In this document: positions 11,676 through 24,700 of the stretch, piece by piece
Layout of the letters: each line of letters begins with the position of its first letter
Numbering within the stretch: position 1 is the stretch's first letter
From: Pohlia nutans
Lineage: Eukaryota > Streptophyta > Bryopsida > Bryales > Mniaceae
DNA: 64,000 bases
NCBI GenBank assembly: GCA_022496805.1
Contig: CM040088.1
Coordinates: forward strand, 42,001,436-42,065,435
Direction: 5' to 3'
The notes under the pieces: generated by a model
What the model was told of the DNA's origin: nothing
What the model saw: the letters and a program-made list of their open reading frames with translations, nothing else
Database searches by the model: none
Translations under genes and position numbers: made by a program

Positions 11676-11900
11676 CTGTAAAATGTACTCATCCCTCTCC
11701 AAATTTAGCAATTTTGCAAAGATGCATCATAAAATGCAATCTAAAGGGATTTTTTAACTTGATGTATGAATAAAAGTTGTACATTATAAATTTTAGATTC
11801 TATCCATACGGTTAGATTTGCGGTTCTATCCATACCAATATTTTTGTATAAAATTTGAAATTTAAAATTCAAATTCTTTTGTACAAATACAAAACTATAT
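11676..11900. mobile_element. Truncated family D element
   Basis: Matches the first 220 bases or so of family D (GTACTCATCCCTCTCC through the TTTGTATAAAATTTGAAA segment), then breaks off. No right end is visible. Confidence 0.5.
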
Positions 11901-13289
11901 CCTTGGTTCAACTTGGATCTTTCAAAATCAATGCTACCAACCTTTTTAAGGCAAGTCTTGATTTTTTTTTTTTTCATTTTAGAGTCCCATTGGTTGTTTT
12001 TGGAAATTTTGAATTCAAAATTGGGGCTTACAATCGCATTGCACATATTGGGATCACCCTATGGAATTTTGGGGGCCTACACAAGTTCAAACTAGGGTGT
12101 AATTTTTTGCCTTGAAAAACATTGGTAGTGTTGATTTAGAGAACTCCTCTTCAGACATGCCAACACATCTTGGAGAACGCAATTCCATCCAAGTCATGCA
12201 TAGTTGACATAAAGAACGTCTATTCTCGGCAGGGGAGAGTAGTTTTGTACCAATGACCCTTTGTCCAGTGGGCATTGGCTCATTGGCAATACGAACAGAG
12301 ACTTTACTCATGTCGGCTTCAAAAGAGGACTGGAGTTTGTTTCAATCTATCTATTACAAGGAACTTACAATTACAATGTAAACAATTTTGTTCAACAACA
12401 ACCACCAACCACTACACAATGTTGTACCCAACAATTATAGTGTTGCGTCAACCTTCATCTTAGTTTGTATTGAGATTAATGAGAGTTATCAGTAAAGTCA
12501 GCAAAGGGTAGCCGGTCTACAACAAGAATTTTTGGCCTTAATATAGATTTTTCTGAAACCCACTCACGCAAGCCATCAAGCTCCTTCCCTTGAGGAAGCA
12601 TGACGTTGGTTTTGGGATATGTGGAGATTCCTCCATGGGAATTCAAGTTAGGTTTGGGGGAGCTTCTCTTGCATTGGGAAGGTTTAAGGTTCGAATTTTA
12701 TTGACAACACAGTGCTTTGTGATTGGTTGGAAAAAAGGGGCTAAAATTCATTTTTTCTACCTTTCAAGCTAAAAAACCAGTTTTGCCTTGTCTTTCCTCT
12801 TCTAGAATTTTTTTACTCGACTTTACGGATAACTCTATTATATACTAGTATTCTTGTTTATGTTTAGGATTATACATTTAATACATATTGTGTACAAGGA
12901 GTGTACTCATAAATGTCATATCAGGGGCAGTTTTGGATCACTGGAATTTCCCTTCGGGCATTGACATGCGGACATGTGGATATGACGGTCTTTTTGTCCT
13001 ATTATGATTTTGAAAAAAATAGAGTTTTGATAAGAATATTTTGTACATATGCGCAAATCTTCCGAGAGTATGTTCAAATTTGCTCAAATATTTCAAAATC
13101 AGATGGCCAAATTAAAGAGCCAAATCAAACTAAGTCATGCTTCGATGTGAGCATGGGGCGGGTGGAAGGCACTCGAAGAAAAGAAGTGAGTCCCAAGAAG
13201 CACTGATGGTCCACCTATTTCAGTAGAAATGGAAAACATATTCCTGACTTCACCTATTTCGATTAAGAATCAGTAGCTTCTATCCCTAG
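11901..13289. other. Intergenic, nothing recognised
   Basis: AT-rich, with short open frames on both strands but no splice or family support. Confidence 0.4.
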
Positions 13290-13552
13290 AGGGTGCACTC
13301 TACATTATGTTTGAGAATCACGTGCGTTCATGACCACTTTTAAAAACCCCCCATATCCGAGGGGTTATATGTCTAAAAACCTTTGTGTACAAATATATTC
13401 CTTCATAAATACATGTTTAATGTTAGCATACGTTTGTATTTTCACTACTAAATATATTTACTGTATGTATACGTCATACAACAATGCTCAAATTAATACC
13501 CCTTCTGTGCACTCACGTATACTTGTACATGTTTAATACAATGCACCCCCAA
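13290..13552. mobile_element. MITE with GGGTGCACT termini
   Basis: About 260 bp. The left end reads GAGGGTGCACTCTACATTATG and the right end has the inverted GCACCCCC. An oppositely oriented relative lies at 26693-26955 in an intron of the NPF gene; the two share the stretch around TTTGAGAATCAC. Confidence 0.5.
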
Positions 13553-13670
13553 GCTTCTACCTTTTCATGACCCACCACCGATACATAGAAGCTTGGCCTA
13601 AATAGGTAGGCAGCCGTGACAACTTTGAGTGTACTCTTGTTTATTGGAACAATTTATTTGAAGGCAGGTG

Positions 13671-13918
13671 CCGGGTATATCTACCTAAAGGACCAAGAAG
13701 CCCAAATTGTATCTCATGTTTTTTTTAGCAGTTTTGAGTAAGTCCTATGTGGATTTCCTTTTGTTCAAACTTACTTCTTTTTTGACCAACACATTCAATG
13801 TTTTTCACTAATTCTGATGATATAAAATTTGATCCCATCTGAACTAAAATTTTCACAATATCATTGATCAAATTCGTCATTTTAAAACCATGAATCGTTG
13901 GTCCTGTACGGCCATGTT
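13671..13918 (-). mobile_element. Family A TTAA-type element (degenerate ends)
   Basis: Shares the family A interior (TAGCAGTTTTGAGTAAGTCC, AAAACCATGAATC). The left end is CTAAAGGACCAAG and the right end GGTCCTG...CATGTTAA, so the termini have decayed. Confidence 0.6.
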
Positions 13919-13939
13919 AAGCACAAGTGTCAGTAAGTA

Positions 13940-14420
13940 ACATCCATCAGATCCATGATGAAGAAAACAAAGCCCACGCGGACAAGAGAAATAATGAAGA
14001 GATGTTAGTTGATACCTGCAGTCTGCGAAGATTGGCAATGGTCCTATGGATTTCTCTTGAAGTTTGAGTCCACTGATTTATTGGGGTAAGTACAGCCCCG
14101 CTGCCAGGCAGCACCTTCAACATGCGGCTTCCGGGCTCCTTTCGGGGCCGGGAGTTACAAGTAGGGTAAATAGGCTGTACGTTTTGTATGCAATCAGCTT
14201 TGCTTTGAGTGCTTCCCAGTATCATATGCATCCGTTTCAGTCTGGAACCACTCACCCAAAACTCGCCGGGCAATCGAGCCGAGAGTACAGAATCGGTCCT
14301 GTGTACGTGGACTCTGGACAATCAAACCACTCAACTCAGTGGGTAGAGCCTGTTTCCATGATCGTCTGCCCAAGTAGATGAGCAACAAATGTAGATGGAG
14401 GGTGGGGGTGGGGCTTGCCA
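13940..14420. other. GC-richer island, possible organelle or transposon fragment
   Basis: About 480 bp of markedly higher GC than its surroundings, with long open frames on both strands. This is a sign of transferred or formerly structured sequence rather than of a spliced gene. No product could be assigned. Confidence 0.3.
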
Positions 14421-15502
14421 ATCTGCCACAGTTGCGGGTTGATGGCCTGATATGGGTACCCCCTTCAAAAATAGTGTGATTTTTGAGAAATATCTTTTTG
14501 GTAAGAAAAAAACATTGGAAAATTACAAAAATTAGAGGGTGTTATAGGCACCATGGCTGCAACCATATACATGGTGTTAAAGACGGAATTTTTAGCACAC
14601 ATAAAACAATTTAGACATAAGTCACACTATGTGAGATGTGTAAAAGTGGTACCCATATCAAGCCATTCCCGTACATGGCAGCTTCAGTTGTTTGTAAGAG
14701 CTTATGGAAACTGGCTCTTAAAGTGTTTGCCAAGCGGTCTTCTGCTTTGGTACTTAGTGACCGTTGTTAATAAAGCGGGTTGCCGTTTGTTTCAAAAGAA
14801 GAAGAAAAAACCACTCTAAAGAGGTGGTAGCCCTTGATTGAATGTGAAGAGCAAGAGTCTACCCTCGAAAGAGGACATCAAGGGTAGCACGCGCGAACTT
14901 GGTTCTGGTGGCCAATTTAGTAGCACTTCCTCCAACAAACTCTTCATTCACGTTGGCCCTTTGGGCCAAAGTTACTTGAGAGAGAGAAGGCTAATTCCAT
15001 AAATATAGGAGACCCTTGATTTGAGTAACATCAAGTAACATCAAGTAACATCTAGTGATGATGGTAAGGATAATTTGAATCCAGATCAATCCTAGATTTT
15101 GATTACCCTTATTTAAGAGTAAGATATCCAAAAGTGGTCTAGGTTTTAGCTACCTTTGACAATACCCAGGCCATTGTTGGTAACATCCAAAAATTGTTAC
15201 TGTACCTCAAAAATTAAAACACAAAAAAACTGAAAATTTTCACTTTGAACACTATGACAAAAAGCTGGAAAGTATACATGAATCAAAATTCTAAAGCTCT
15301 CAATATGGAATGGTTCTTAGATCTAATCTTGCCTAGAAGAAGCAACTTTACCGTTGTGTACAATCTTCCCTTCTCAAGAAGTCGCGGGATTAATGCTCGG
15401 AAGTGTCGTCTTGGGTGCATTACTTAATTTTCTTGTTTTATTTTCTATCATGACAAATTTCAATGAAATTCTAAAATTGGCGACAAACCTTGTATTTTCA
15501 CT
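14421..15502. other. Intergenic, nothing recognised
   Basis: AT-rich. It contains a short direct triplication of AACATCAAGT near 15030 but no gene. Confidence 0.4.
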
Positions 15503-16085
15503 TTAATCCCTAAATGTCTTCATTCCTCTCCAGATTTGAAGAATTTCAATGATATCTTATAAAATGTAACAAAGAGGGATATTTTGAACTTGATATTTGA
15601 ATAAAAGTTGTACAATATGAATTTTCGATTCTATCGATACAGCTAGATCTATAATTGTTGTCACCAATATTTTTGTATAAAATTTGAAACTTAAAATTGA
15701 AAATTCTTTTGTAATTTGATTACAAATAAGATATTGACAATTTGTACATGAAATTTGTTGTGATTGGTTGAAATGTAATACTTTAAGTGTAGTGATTTTT
15801 GGAAATTTTTTTGGTTGCTTAATTTCATGAGTTAATTTTTTTAAAAGCACTTTTACATTGAAATCTTCAAAATTTTGGATGAATCATTACAACATGAAAT
15901 GAAGCATAAAAATTTCACAAATCATCTCCTTTCTAATCGGATCATGCATGCATGAAACTAACTTTAACTTCCCATAAAATATATAGTAAAAAATTCACAC
16001 TGCAAAAAGTCAGTGACAGATGAAAAATGTGTGTTTGATTCAGTTCATCATCCACTTTCTGGACGGTTGAACGTTTAGGGGTTAA
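15503..16085. mobile_element. TTAA-bounded element, family D
   Basis: From TTAA|TCCCTAAATG to AACGTTTAGGGG|TTAA, about 580 bp, same orientation as the 9865 and 10682 copies. Confidence 0.7.
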
Positions 16086-16337
16086 TTGATTATTTCCCAC
16101 GAGATGTACAAACCTGCTATGTGGGTACAATATTATCTGGAAATGTGAGATGGATTAGAGTTACGGAAATTGTACATGCATAGGCAGTACTATTTCTCAC
16201 ACTCTACTTTCACATCAGTCCATAACTATCAAGAGTTGTGATGATGAATGGTTTACTCACGCATTGCAGGTTCTTATTGAAAAAATATCACTTGAGAGTA
16301 GAGACAATGCTTTGTGGACTTTGTACCAAGCTTTTAA

Positions 16338-16755
16338 GGTAGGATGTCCTAAAACCACCAACTTAAGAAATATGGCTTCGATTTTTCAAGGTTATTCATG
16401 AGAAATATTTTCGGTAATTTGGAAGAAGAGTTCTCACGGAATGCACAAATTTTCGCAATTTAATTCTCAATATTCAAATTGATACAAATTTTCGAAGTGA
16501 AAAGAACTTCGTCACCCGAATCAGACCTCTAGGTTTCTCCATGTCCACACCATGTGGTACTAATTTTCACTCATAATGATACCCAAAACCACCAACTATT
16601 TCTTCGCAATGCTTGACATGCCATTGGTCTATTTGAATAGTGAAATGGGCGGTTTTGAGTCTCAACACTGGTGGTTTTGAGTCTCAACTGTGGTGGCCCC
16701 AAGAAAGGTCTACATGTCATAATTGGGAGGGTTGGTGGTTTTAGGACATCCTACC
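16338..16755. mobile_element. Inverted-repeat element with GGTAGGATGTCC termini
   Basis: The 25-base terminal inverted repeats are essentially perfect and start GGTAGGATGTCCTAAAACC. The flanks are TTAA on both sides, which can also be read as a TA duplication with AGGT ends. The interior has no coding capacity. Confidence 0.75.
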
Positions 16756-16861
16756 TTAACTGCGGAATATGATTTATATGATTGTGCATAATTACGAGTT
16801 CCATGTGCACCTTGATATGGGAAAATCATTACCTAGGAAGAAAAAGATTTGGTGACATTCA

Positions 16862-17100
16862 TTAACCCCTAAAGGACCAAGGATACATGGTATTAAAACA
16901 ACAAATTCAATTGATCACATTGTGAAAAATATGATTCAGATGGAACTAGATTTTGTATCACTAGAACTAGTGAAGATCATTGCATGTGTTGGTCAAAAAA
17001 CAAATAGATTTTAACAAAAAGGAGTCCAAATAGGACCTACTCAAAACTGTTAAAAACAACATGGAGCCAAATTTGGGCTTCTTGGTCCTTTAAGGGTTAA
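16862..17100 (+). mobile_element. Family A TTAA-bounded element
   Basis: Complete copy running from TTAA|CCCCTAAAGGACCAAGG to CTTGGTCCTTTAAGGG|TTAA. The right TTAA is the left boundary of the next element. Confidence 0.8.
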
Positions 17101-17652
17101 CTCCTATATGTTCTCACCTATTTTGAAAAATTCAAAGCCTGACAATTTGCATACTTGAAATATCACATTGTATAATTCATAATTTTTTATAGATAGTCAT
17201 CAACATTATGGAGGTATGACAAAAATTTCAACATGATTGAAAGATATTTTAAATATTTATAAATTTTATCATGTAAATAAGATAAAAATTCAAAATAGAT
17301 ATATTTTTGACAAATTTAATATCAAAAGTTATATTTAAGGTAGATAAAACTAAAAAAGTTATGTTTACAAGTAGTTAAGAAATGAAAGTGAAGAAATTAA
17401 AAGGAACGCATGATTGGAGCATTCTTAGAAAAGCCCTTTGTATTTTGGACACTCAAATTCTAAATTTCTCAACGGTGTAAAATCTTCAAATGAAGTTTAT
17501 TTTCTAATTCCAACGGTCGAACGATGTATCATAACTTAACTTAAACATCTAATGAAAACACTCCAACTTCAACAAAACTAAAACACTTGATTTTTTGAAC
17601 CTTTGACCAAAAATCATTCAAAAAATGAATGGTTGGTCCTTTAGGTGGTTAA
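17097..17652. mobile_element. TTAA-bounded element sharing a boundary with a family A copy
   Basis: Left end CTCCTATATGTTCTCACC, right end GGTCCTTTAGGTGG|TTAA. The right terminus resembles family A while the left resembles family D, so it may be another chimaera. Confidence 0.45.
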
Positions 17653-18132
17653 GGATGAGAATAGGAATGAGAATTAATCCCTAATTGTGTCTAAGGTTCC
17701 ACATGTATGACCATCATATATTTGCTCATATAATCCAATTAAAAACCAACAATGTACTCAAATATGTTATATACTTAAAAACAACGATGTATCTAAATAT
17801 GTTGATTCATTGAAATACAACAATAAACACATGTTTGTATGCAAAAACAATAGACAGAGAGGGCCATTGGGTTATCTAAGGGTTATATCTATAAGGCTCC
17901 GTATGTACATTTGTTTGTATATCATATTGAATTGCAATGATACACTTAAATATGATATATACTCAAATACAAAGGATATTGACTAATTTTTTTGGAGTAT
18001 TGAAATACAGAAGAATTTGCTTCAGTATGCAAAAATACATGTCGAGAGTGGAACTTCAGATCGTTTAGGGGCAAGTTTGTCTTATTCGACTACGAAACAA
18101 AGTGTCAAGCACATCTACGTTGAATAGGGGTA
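17653..18132. other. Intergenic with degenerate internal repeats
   Basis: A motif near TACTCAAATA(T)G...GAAATACA recurs two or three times between 17740 and 18010. No gene is seen. Confidence 0.35.
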
Positions 18133-18680
18133 TTAACCCCTTGACGCGCTTGCATCCACATGGTGGACTGAACATATTTAGGTTATTCTCTTGACTACAT
18201 ATATGGACAATTTTCATCCATCCAAACTTTCCTTGGTTCTTGTGCTAGTTGACTATCATTTGTACGGTATGGATTTTCAAAATAAGATATTGTGATTTTT
18301 TTTAGAATAACAGAATTGGTTTATGTCAAGTTTCATTCTTAGTTTAAAAAGTGAGACCTCAAACATGATTTTTCAAAATAAGTAGAATCAAATAATGGAA
18401 ATTATACCATCTCGTAGTGCATGTTATTCCAAATTCATTACAATTTTTTTAATTTTAATTTTTTAATTTGTGATTTTTAATTGAATTTCAAAAGAAAATC
18501 TTGAAATTTTAATTACAATTTATTAATAAAAAATATGATAAATCCAACCGTACATGAGATATGATCTTTACATTGACAATTACAGCTTAGCTTTGTACAT
18601 CAACTCCATTTTTGTTATCGATCAAACATTTTTTAACGCATCTTCAAAATCAATGTTGAATTGGGATCTTAAAGGGTTAA
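18133..18680. mobile_element. TTAA-bounded element, family B
   Basis: About 548 bp from TTAA|CCCCTTGACGCGCTTGC to TTAAAGGG|TTAA. A second copy with a decayed left end lies at about 20200-20758. Confidence 0.6.
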
Positions 18681-19459
18681 GGGGACCAAAAAATTAAAGA
18701 GACTTACCTTCGTGGTAAACACAAGTATACAATAACATTGAAATATTACGACTTGTGCTTTTGAGACAACTTTTGGATTTAAAACTTACAAATCCACTGA
18801 TTATGTATTTGACAACACAAATATAAGTATGTGACAATTGCGAACAAACACTTTATTCACACCGGCCTTGCAGGAGGACTGGAGTATCTATCTATCTATC
18901 TATGTGACAATACAAATATCAAGTATTTGCAATACACACATGTGCACACATGTCCTGAATTCACACATATGCAACACAATTGCACACATGACATCTTTTC
19001 TGTTGTGGTAATCTGTATATAGGGTGGAATGTCAATTAATTAGTATGGGTCCCTTTAATATCCCTATTCAGTGTAGTAGACCTCCCTGTACGTTAAACGA
19101 GCATATTCTTAGAATATACTTAAAATATCCCAGAATATTGAAGAATATTTTATCCAAGTTGTTTAATATATTTGACACTCGTCTATTTAGACAACCGACG
19201 TTTGAGCTCAAGTTGGAAAATAGGACAAACATGACAACCCATTTAGGGGTTAATTAGTGCCATTTTATTCAATCTCTACAACTCATTTCCCATTAAAAGC
19301 ACATAATATTTCGCAATAGCATGCACTATCTCTGCTTGGCCACACAGTAGATAGGCACACCAAAGAGGACTTCATCGGTAGCTAATTGGACAGGTGGAGC
19401 CTCAAGGTCATAAGCATAGTGCATGAAGGAAAGCCAGAGGGCATAAAGGCTACTGAATG
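18681..19459. other. Intergenic with remnants of repeats
   Basis: Contains a (TATC)n tract at 18886-18903 and a lone element end (CATTTAGGGGTTAA) at 19241-19254. A partial copy of the CATTCAGTAG element family ends at 19463, into which the next family A copy appears inserted. Confidence 0.4.
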
Positions 19460-19697
19460 TTATCCCCTAAAAGACCAAGAAGTCCAAATTGGGCCTCGTA
19501 TTTTTTTAGCAGTTTTGAGTAAGTTCTATGCGGACTTCCTTTTGTTCAAATTTGTTTATTTCTTGACTATCATATGCATTATTCTTCACTAATTCCAATG
19601 ATACAAACTTTAGTCTCTTCTGAATTATATATTTCACAATATGATTAATTAAATTTGTCATTTTAAAACCATGAATCCTTGGTCCTTTAAAGGTTAT
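19460..19697 (-). mobile_element. Family A element with TTAT target duplication
   Basis: The element is flanked on both sides by TTAT in direct orientation: TTAT|CCCCTAAAAGACCAAG at the left, GGTCCTTTAAAGG|TTAT at the right. This is the best evidence in the window for a 4-bp target-site duplication in this group. Confidence 0.75.
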
Positions 19698-20040
19698 GCA
19701 TTTGAACGCCACAAACTGGAGTCACAATTCCATTATGGCAAAGCTCAATCCTGTGCACCACCAATAAACTCTGGAGTACAGGCACACAATTGTCACCGGG
19801 ATGTCACTTTCCATCAGCAACATTACAACATTGTCACAGTGTTTTTTGTTGTTTATTTTTAATTTTTAATTTATTTGTTTTCAAATTTTACTAATTTTTT
19901 TGGTTCCAGCACCCAGTTTAGGCAACTTTTGCATAGTTTTCTTGTATTTTACGAGCTATAATTCAAAAAAACTGATTAAAATTTACATTCAAAAAGAATA
20001 TTCAGTCCCTATGCTAGGAAAATCAATAGTGTCCTATAGC

Positions 20041-21220
20041 AACCTTTGAGTACATCGTTCTATGTGAATTTTTTTATTTATTTTGGTAAATTTATTTACT
20101 TTTTGACCAATACATGGAATGGTCTTTACTGATTTTGGTGATATAAGATTTTGTCCCATTTGAATTATTGATTTTCACAATATGATTGATTGATTTTATT
20201 ACTAACCTTTTGAAGCGCTTGTGTTCATATATAATGAACGATGAACAAATTGTAAGCCTTCTCTTGACTACATGATCCCTTATAGTTTTTCATCCATCCA
20301 AGATTCCTTGGTTCTTGTGCTAGTTGACTACCATTTGTACAGTATGGATCTTCAAAATAAGATATTGTGATTTTATTTTTTTAAATTACAAAATTGGTTT
20401 ATATCAAGTTTCATTCTTAGTTCAAAAAGTGAGGTCTATCTTAACAATGACTTTCTAAAATAAGTAGAACCATATTATGAAAATTATATCATCTCAAAGT
20501 GCATACTATTCCAAATTCGTTGTTTAAAATTTTAATAAAACTGAATGTTAATTTGGGATTTTAAAGTGAATTTCAAAAGAAAACCTTGTAAAATTAATTA
20601 AAAACTATTAGTAAAAAATTATGATAAATCCAACTGTACAACTGTATCTACACATTGAGATTTTACAACTTTTCTTTAAATATCAACTGAGCCATTATTG
20701 TGATTCATCAAACATCTTATAACACATCTTTGAAATCGGTGGTGGATCTAAACGTTAACCCCTATAGGACTTAGGATTCATGGTTTTAAAATGACAATTT
20801 TAATTGATCATATTGTGTGAAGTATAATTCAGATGAGTCTGAATTTTATATCACTAAAATTTGTGAAGAACATTGCATAAGTTGATCCAAACAAACAAAT
20901 TTGAACAAAAGGAAGTCCACATTAAAACCTATTCAAAACTGCCAAAAAAAAGGAGAGACCCAATTTGGGCTTCTTGGTTCTTTAGGGGTTGCACAAAAAC
21001 TGTCCAAAAAAAGACCCCTACTTTCAAATGATCACCAAACATTCAATACATCTCAGATTTATTTAAAAAAATTACCACTCATTCCATACATCATGAGGGG
21101 GTTCTTTTCAAAATATCATTAAAATCGGACACTTTTTTGCAAAAGTTACAGCTCTCTTCAAATGTGAATGTACCAAAAAAAAACGTCCAAAATATGGACG
21201 TCGGGGCGGTTAGGGGTTAA
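20041..21220. mobile_element. Stack of TTAA-type elements: partial A, B, A, partial E
   Basis: Order: a partial inverted family A copy (about 20041-20200), a family B copy (about 20200-20758), a family A copy (20755-20992, right boundary decayed to TTGC) and a truncated inverted family E end (20989-21220). Adjacent units abut at a single TTAA or its decayed form. A further family-A-like end (CTTGGTCCTTCAGGCGTTAA) follows at 21238-21257. Confidence 0.6.
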
Positions 21221-21395
21221 AACCGTGTATTGAATGCTTGGTCCTTCAGGCGTTAACCTGCAGTGTGATTCTGATTCCGAAAGGTGCTTGGCTGCTTGCC
21301 TGCAGCCATTGCAATGTACGTACAAGCTAGTGCGAAAAGAAGCTTCTACATTCTGAGCACAACTGCAGGTCAGTCCTGCAGCTGCAACAGATACA

Positions 21396-21423
21396 CAGAC
21401 AGACAGACAGACAGACAGACAGA
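21396..21423. repeat. (GACA)n microsatellite
   Basis: Six to seven tandem GACA units. Confidence 0.9.
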
Positions 21424-21749
21424 CCGCGTCTTGATCACTGGAATTGAGCACTTCAAAATTAAAAGCAAGTAGCACATCAATTCAACACCGGCATTGATTT
21501 CACTCTCTCGTGCAGAACTGATTAATTCTTACTACGTGGTGATGCCTGGGAGCTCATCGGGCCCAGCCAGCCGGTGGGTGAGAGTGTCTGGTACTGCGAC
21601 TGATTAATAAGTTCTCGCCGCGTTCATTGCTGAAATGGAGCTCGGAAGCCTCTGTTCCAAGCACCTTCTCCTTCCAGTCCACTGATCCACCCTGTCAATA
21701 TTGGTGCAGCTTGATCTTCTATATATGCAATGACGCATCCTTGGTGTCA

Positions 21750-24700
21750 ATGAAGCCTGAGCTCAGGGAGGCTCTATCGATCATGGCCTTTGTGTGCTCT
21801 CCTGCAGACTGGGTTCCTTGTGAGACTCGACAGGTGACGACTGCGCTTCAATCTCTTTCCTTCGTAATGTCTGCATCGATCGTGTGGAGTTTGCTTTGTT
21901 AGCGATCTAGTTGACTGCTAGGAGTGTAGTGATTGGTTTCATCATTTGACTAGAATAATAATAATTTATAAAGTGGCCAGTCCACCATTGAGTGATTCTT
22001 TTTGAGCGCTGAATTATTCGAATGTGCATAACATTCTTTATCTCAACTTTGTGAGAATCAGCTTCCTTTTTTTGTGAGGATAGGATCAGAATTGAGCCAA
22101 ATTTTGAGGATGTGTGTCGAAATGAGGCGTAGTGTTACTTGTAGGGCTACAGATTTCTGTGGTCATTTTGAAACTATAAATCATTGTTAGAATGGGAAGC
22201 AGAAGCTTGAACAACATTTGTCTTAATTATTAAACTACAAACTGAATGTGCATAACATTCTATAGTTCAACTTTGTGAGAATCAGCTTGCTTTGTTTGTG
22301 AGGATAAGATCAGAAAATTTTGAGGATGTGTGTCGAAATGAGGCGTAGTGTTATTTGTTGGGCTACAGATTTCTGTGTAGTCTGTGATCATTTTGAAACT
22401 ATATATCATTGTGTCTAGCTAGTTAGCTACACAGGGAAGCACTACATTTGTCTTAATTAGCTTTCGTTTATTTTGGTTAATCAGGTGCAGCCACGGCTGC
22501 CAAGCAGCCGAGCAGAGAGTGTGATCTCAGAGCCAAACAGTAAGCCCACTATTACCGCAGATGGCTCCGTGGATTTCAAAGGACGGCCTGCGGACAGGGT
22601 CACCACAGGAGGCTGGAAGAGCGCACCAACTCTATTCGGTGAGTGAATGCAATTAAATGACGCAGTCTAAGAATTAATTCCACGATGTCCATAGAATTTA
22701 ATTGAAGGCCTCATCAGATAGAAAATGTCAGAGCTCTCCAGAATTTGAGGTGAACTTTAGTACGTGTGTACTTTCTATATAAATGTGTGTTGGGAGTAGG
22801 AAGATTTACGCTTTACACAACCACAAAATAACATAAATGGGTATACCAACTTAGAACGACATTCTGAAATCAATGTCGTTTTGTTGCGTTGGATTGACAT
22901 TTAAATGTCGTTCTAAACATTGAAATGTCGTTCGAGCATGCATATTCCACAACGTTGTTCTAAACACTTACTCCCAGTTGTGTAAGGGGCGAGTTTACAT
23001 TGTGGAACCTATGCACAGATATATTTTCCTATTCTAACCCCAAGAGTGTTTGTTCTATAAATAAGTACATACATAGAAGAAACTTAACAGGAATGGATAT
23101 TGACTTGGGACTCAGTGTACAAGTGGTTAATGTCCCGAATACTTGCGTAGAAATTTTTTCTCTTGTGCACACGAGAGTTTTCAATTTGCGTTTGAGAATC
23201 ACCTCTTAAATAGAAAGCTTGGACTCTGACACTCAGTAATTAATGTTATGATGGTGCAATTTGGTTGGTGATGGGATGTGATAATGCATGTATGCAGGAG
23301 CTGCCATGTTTGAGGCGGTGGTGAACTTGGGAATTGCATTCAATTTGAGCTTGTACTTGCTGAACGCTATGCACATACCTGCCATCCCTGCCGCCACTGC
23401 ACTGTCCAACTACTGGGGCGCATCCTACCTCACCTCGTTGCTGGGTGGCTTCATGTCTGACGCTTTCCTTGGCAACTTCTGGACCATCATCGTTGCCATG
23501 CTCATTGAGCTTGTGGTACTGTAACTATGCACACCCACATGCATGCATTAATTAATTGCCATGGACTCAAACACTGCAGTCATATGAACTTAGCTGTATT
23601 ACAATTGGCATGGTTTATGTTAATTTAAACCACCTCAAATGATTTAACCTATGCAGCTAGGTTTTCTAAAATACCTATTCACACCAGGCGAGAAACTTCA
23701 AACTTGAGAGGGGTACCTCGAAATAACCCAACAATGGGTTATGTTGGGATTCGAGGAACAATGAGGTTGTTTTGACCCCTCTTTGGTGAGGTTATTTTAT
23801 TTTCTCAAGTTTAAAATGCTCATGTGTGTGAATGTAGGAAAAAACATGGAGGGAAATTGAGCTAGGACATGGTGCAAGTGTCAGGTTGTGGTTGATGAAT
23901 GTCTTAGTTACTTGCCAAAATAAAAATTGAACTAGCTGATACTTGGGACATTAACCGCAACAGGACATTTGCGCCATGGGACACGTAGTTTTCTCTCGTG
24001 TAAATTGAAGGGAAGAGTTAAATTCTTCTATACTCTAGTCATTATTAAGTTTAATCAACTCATTGATTTATCATGTTAGCTTTTGTCTGAAAGAACGTAT
24101 CACTTTAGGATACATATTAAGAGTAAGTTTTGATGGCAGGTTAATTGTTCATCCTACACAACTAAAAACTAATAGTAGAAAAAAGGTCTATTCATTTTCT
24201 TGCTTGGAGTAAAAGATGGCAAGAAAAGTGGTTTTTTTCTATTGCTATGCCAAGCCTAGCAAGGATTTTCGGTGTAGCGACTGTATGATATGCTCTACAA
24301 GCTAGTCATCACAACAACTAATGTAAGAGCGACATTCTATGAAGCAGGTTAGAACGACATTCCTATGAAGCAGATTAGAATGACATTTCTATGGAGCAGG
24401 TTAGAATGACAACTAAATATTAATAGTAAAAAAAGGTTCAATTTTCTCGCTTGGTGGAAAAATGGCAAGAAAAGTGGTCCGTCTCTACGGCTATGCCGTG
24501 CCTGATAAGGATTTTCGGTGTAGCGATTGTATGATATGCTCAACAAGCTAGTAATCAAAACTGGGAGCATGTGCTTAGAACCACATATATTGTAAGAACG
24601 ACATTTCTATATTAGAATGATATTTCAATGTTAGATTCTGACTTGTGAATGGGCCGGGGTTTTGGTTTGACTGCAGGGAGTAGCGCTGTTGATAATCTCA

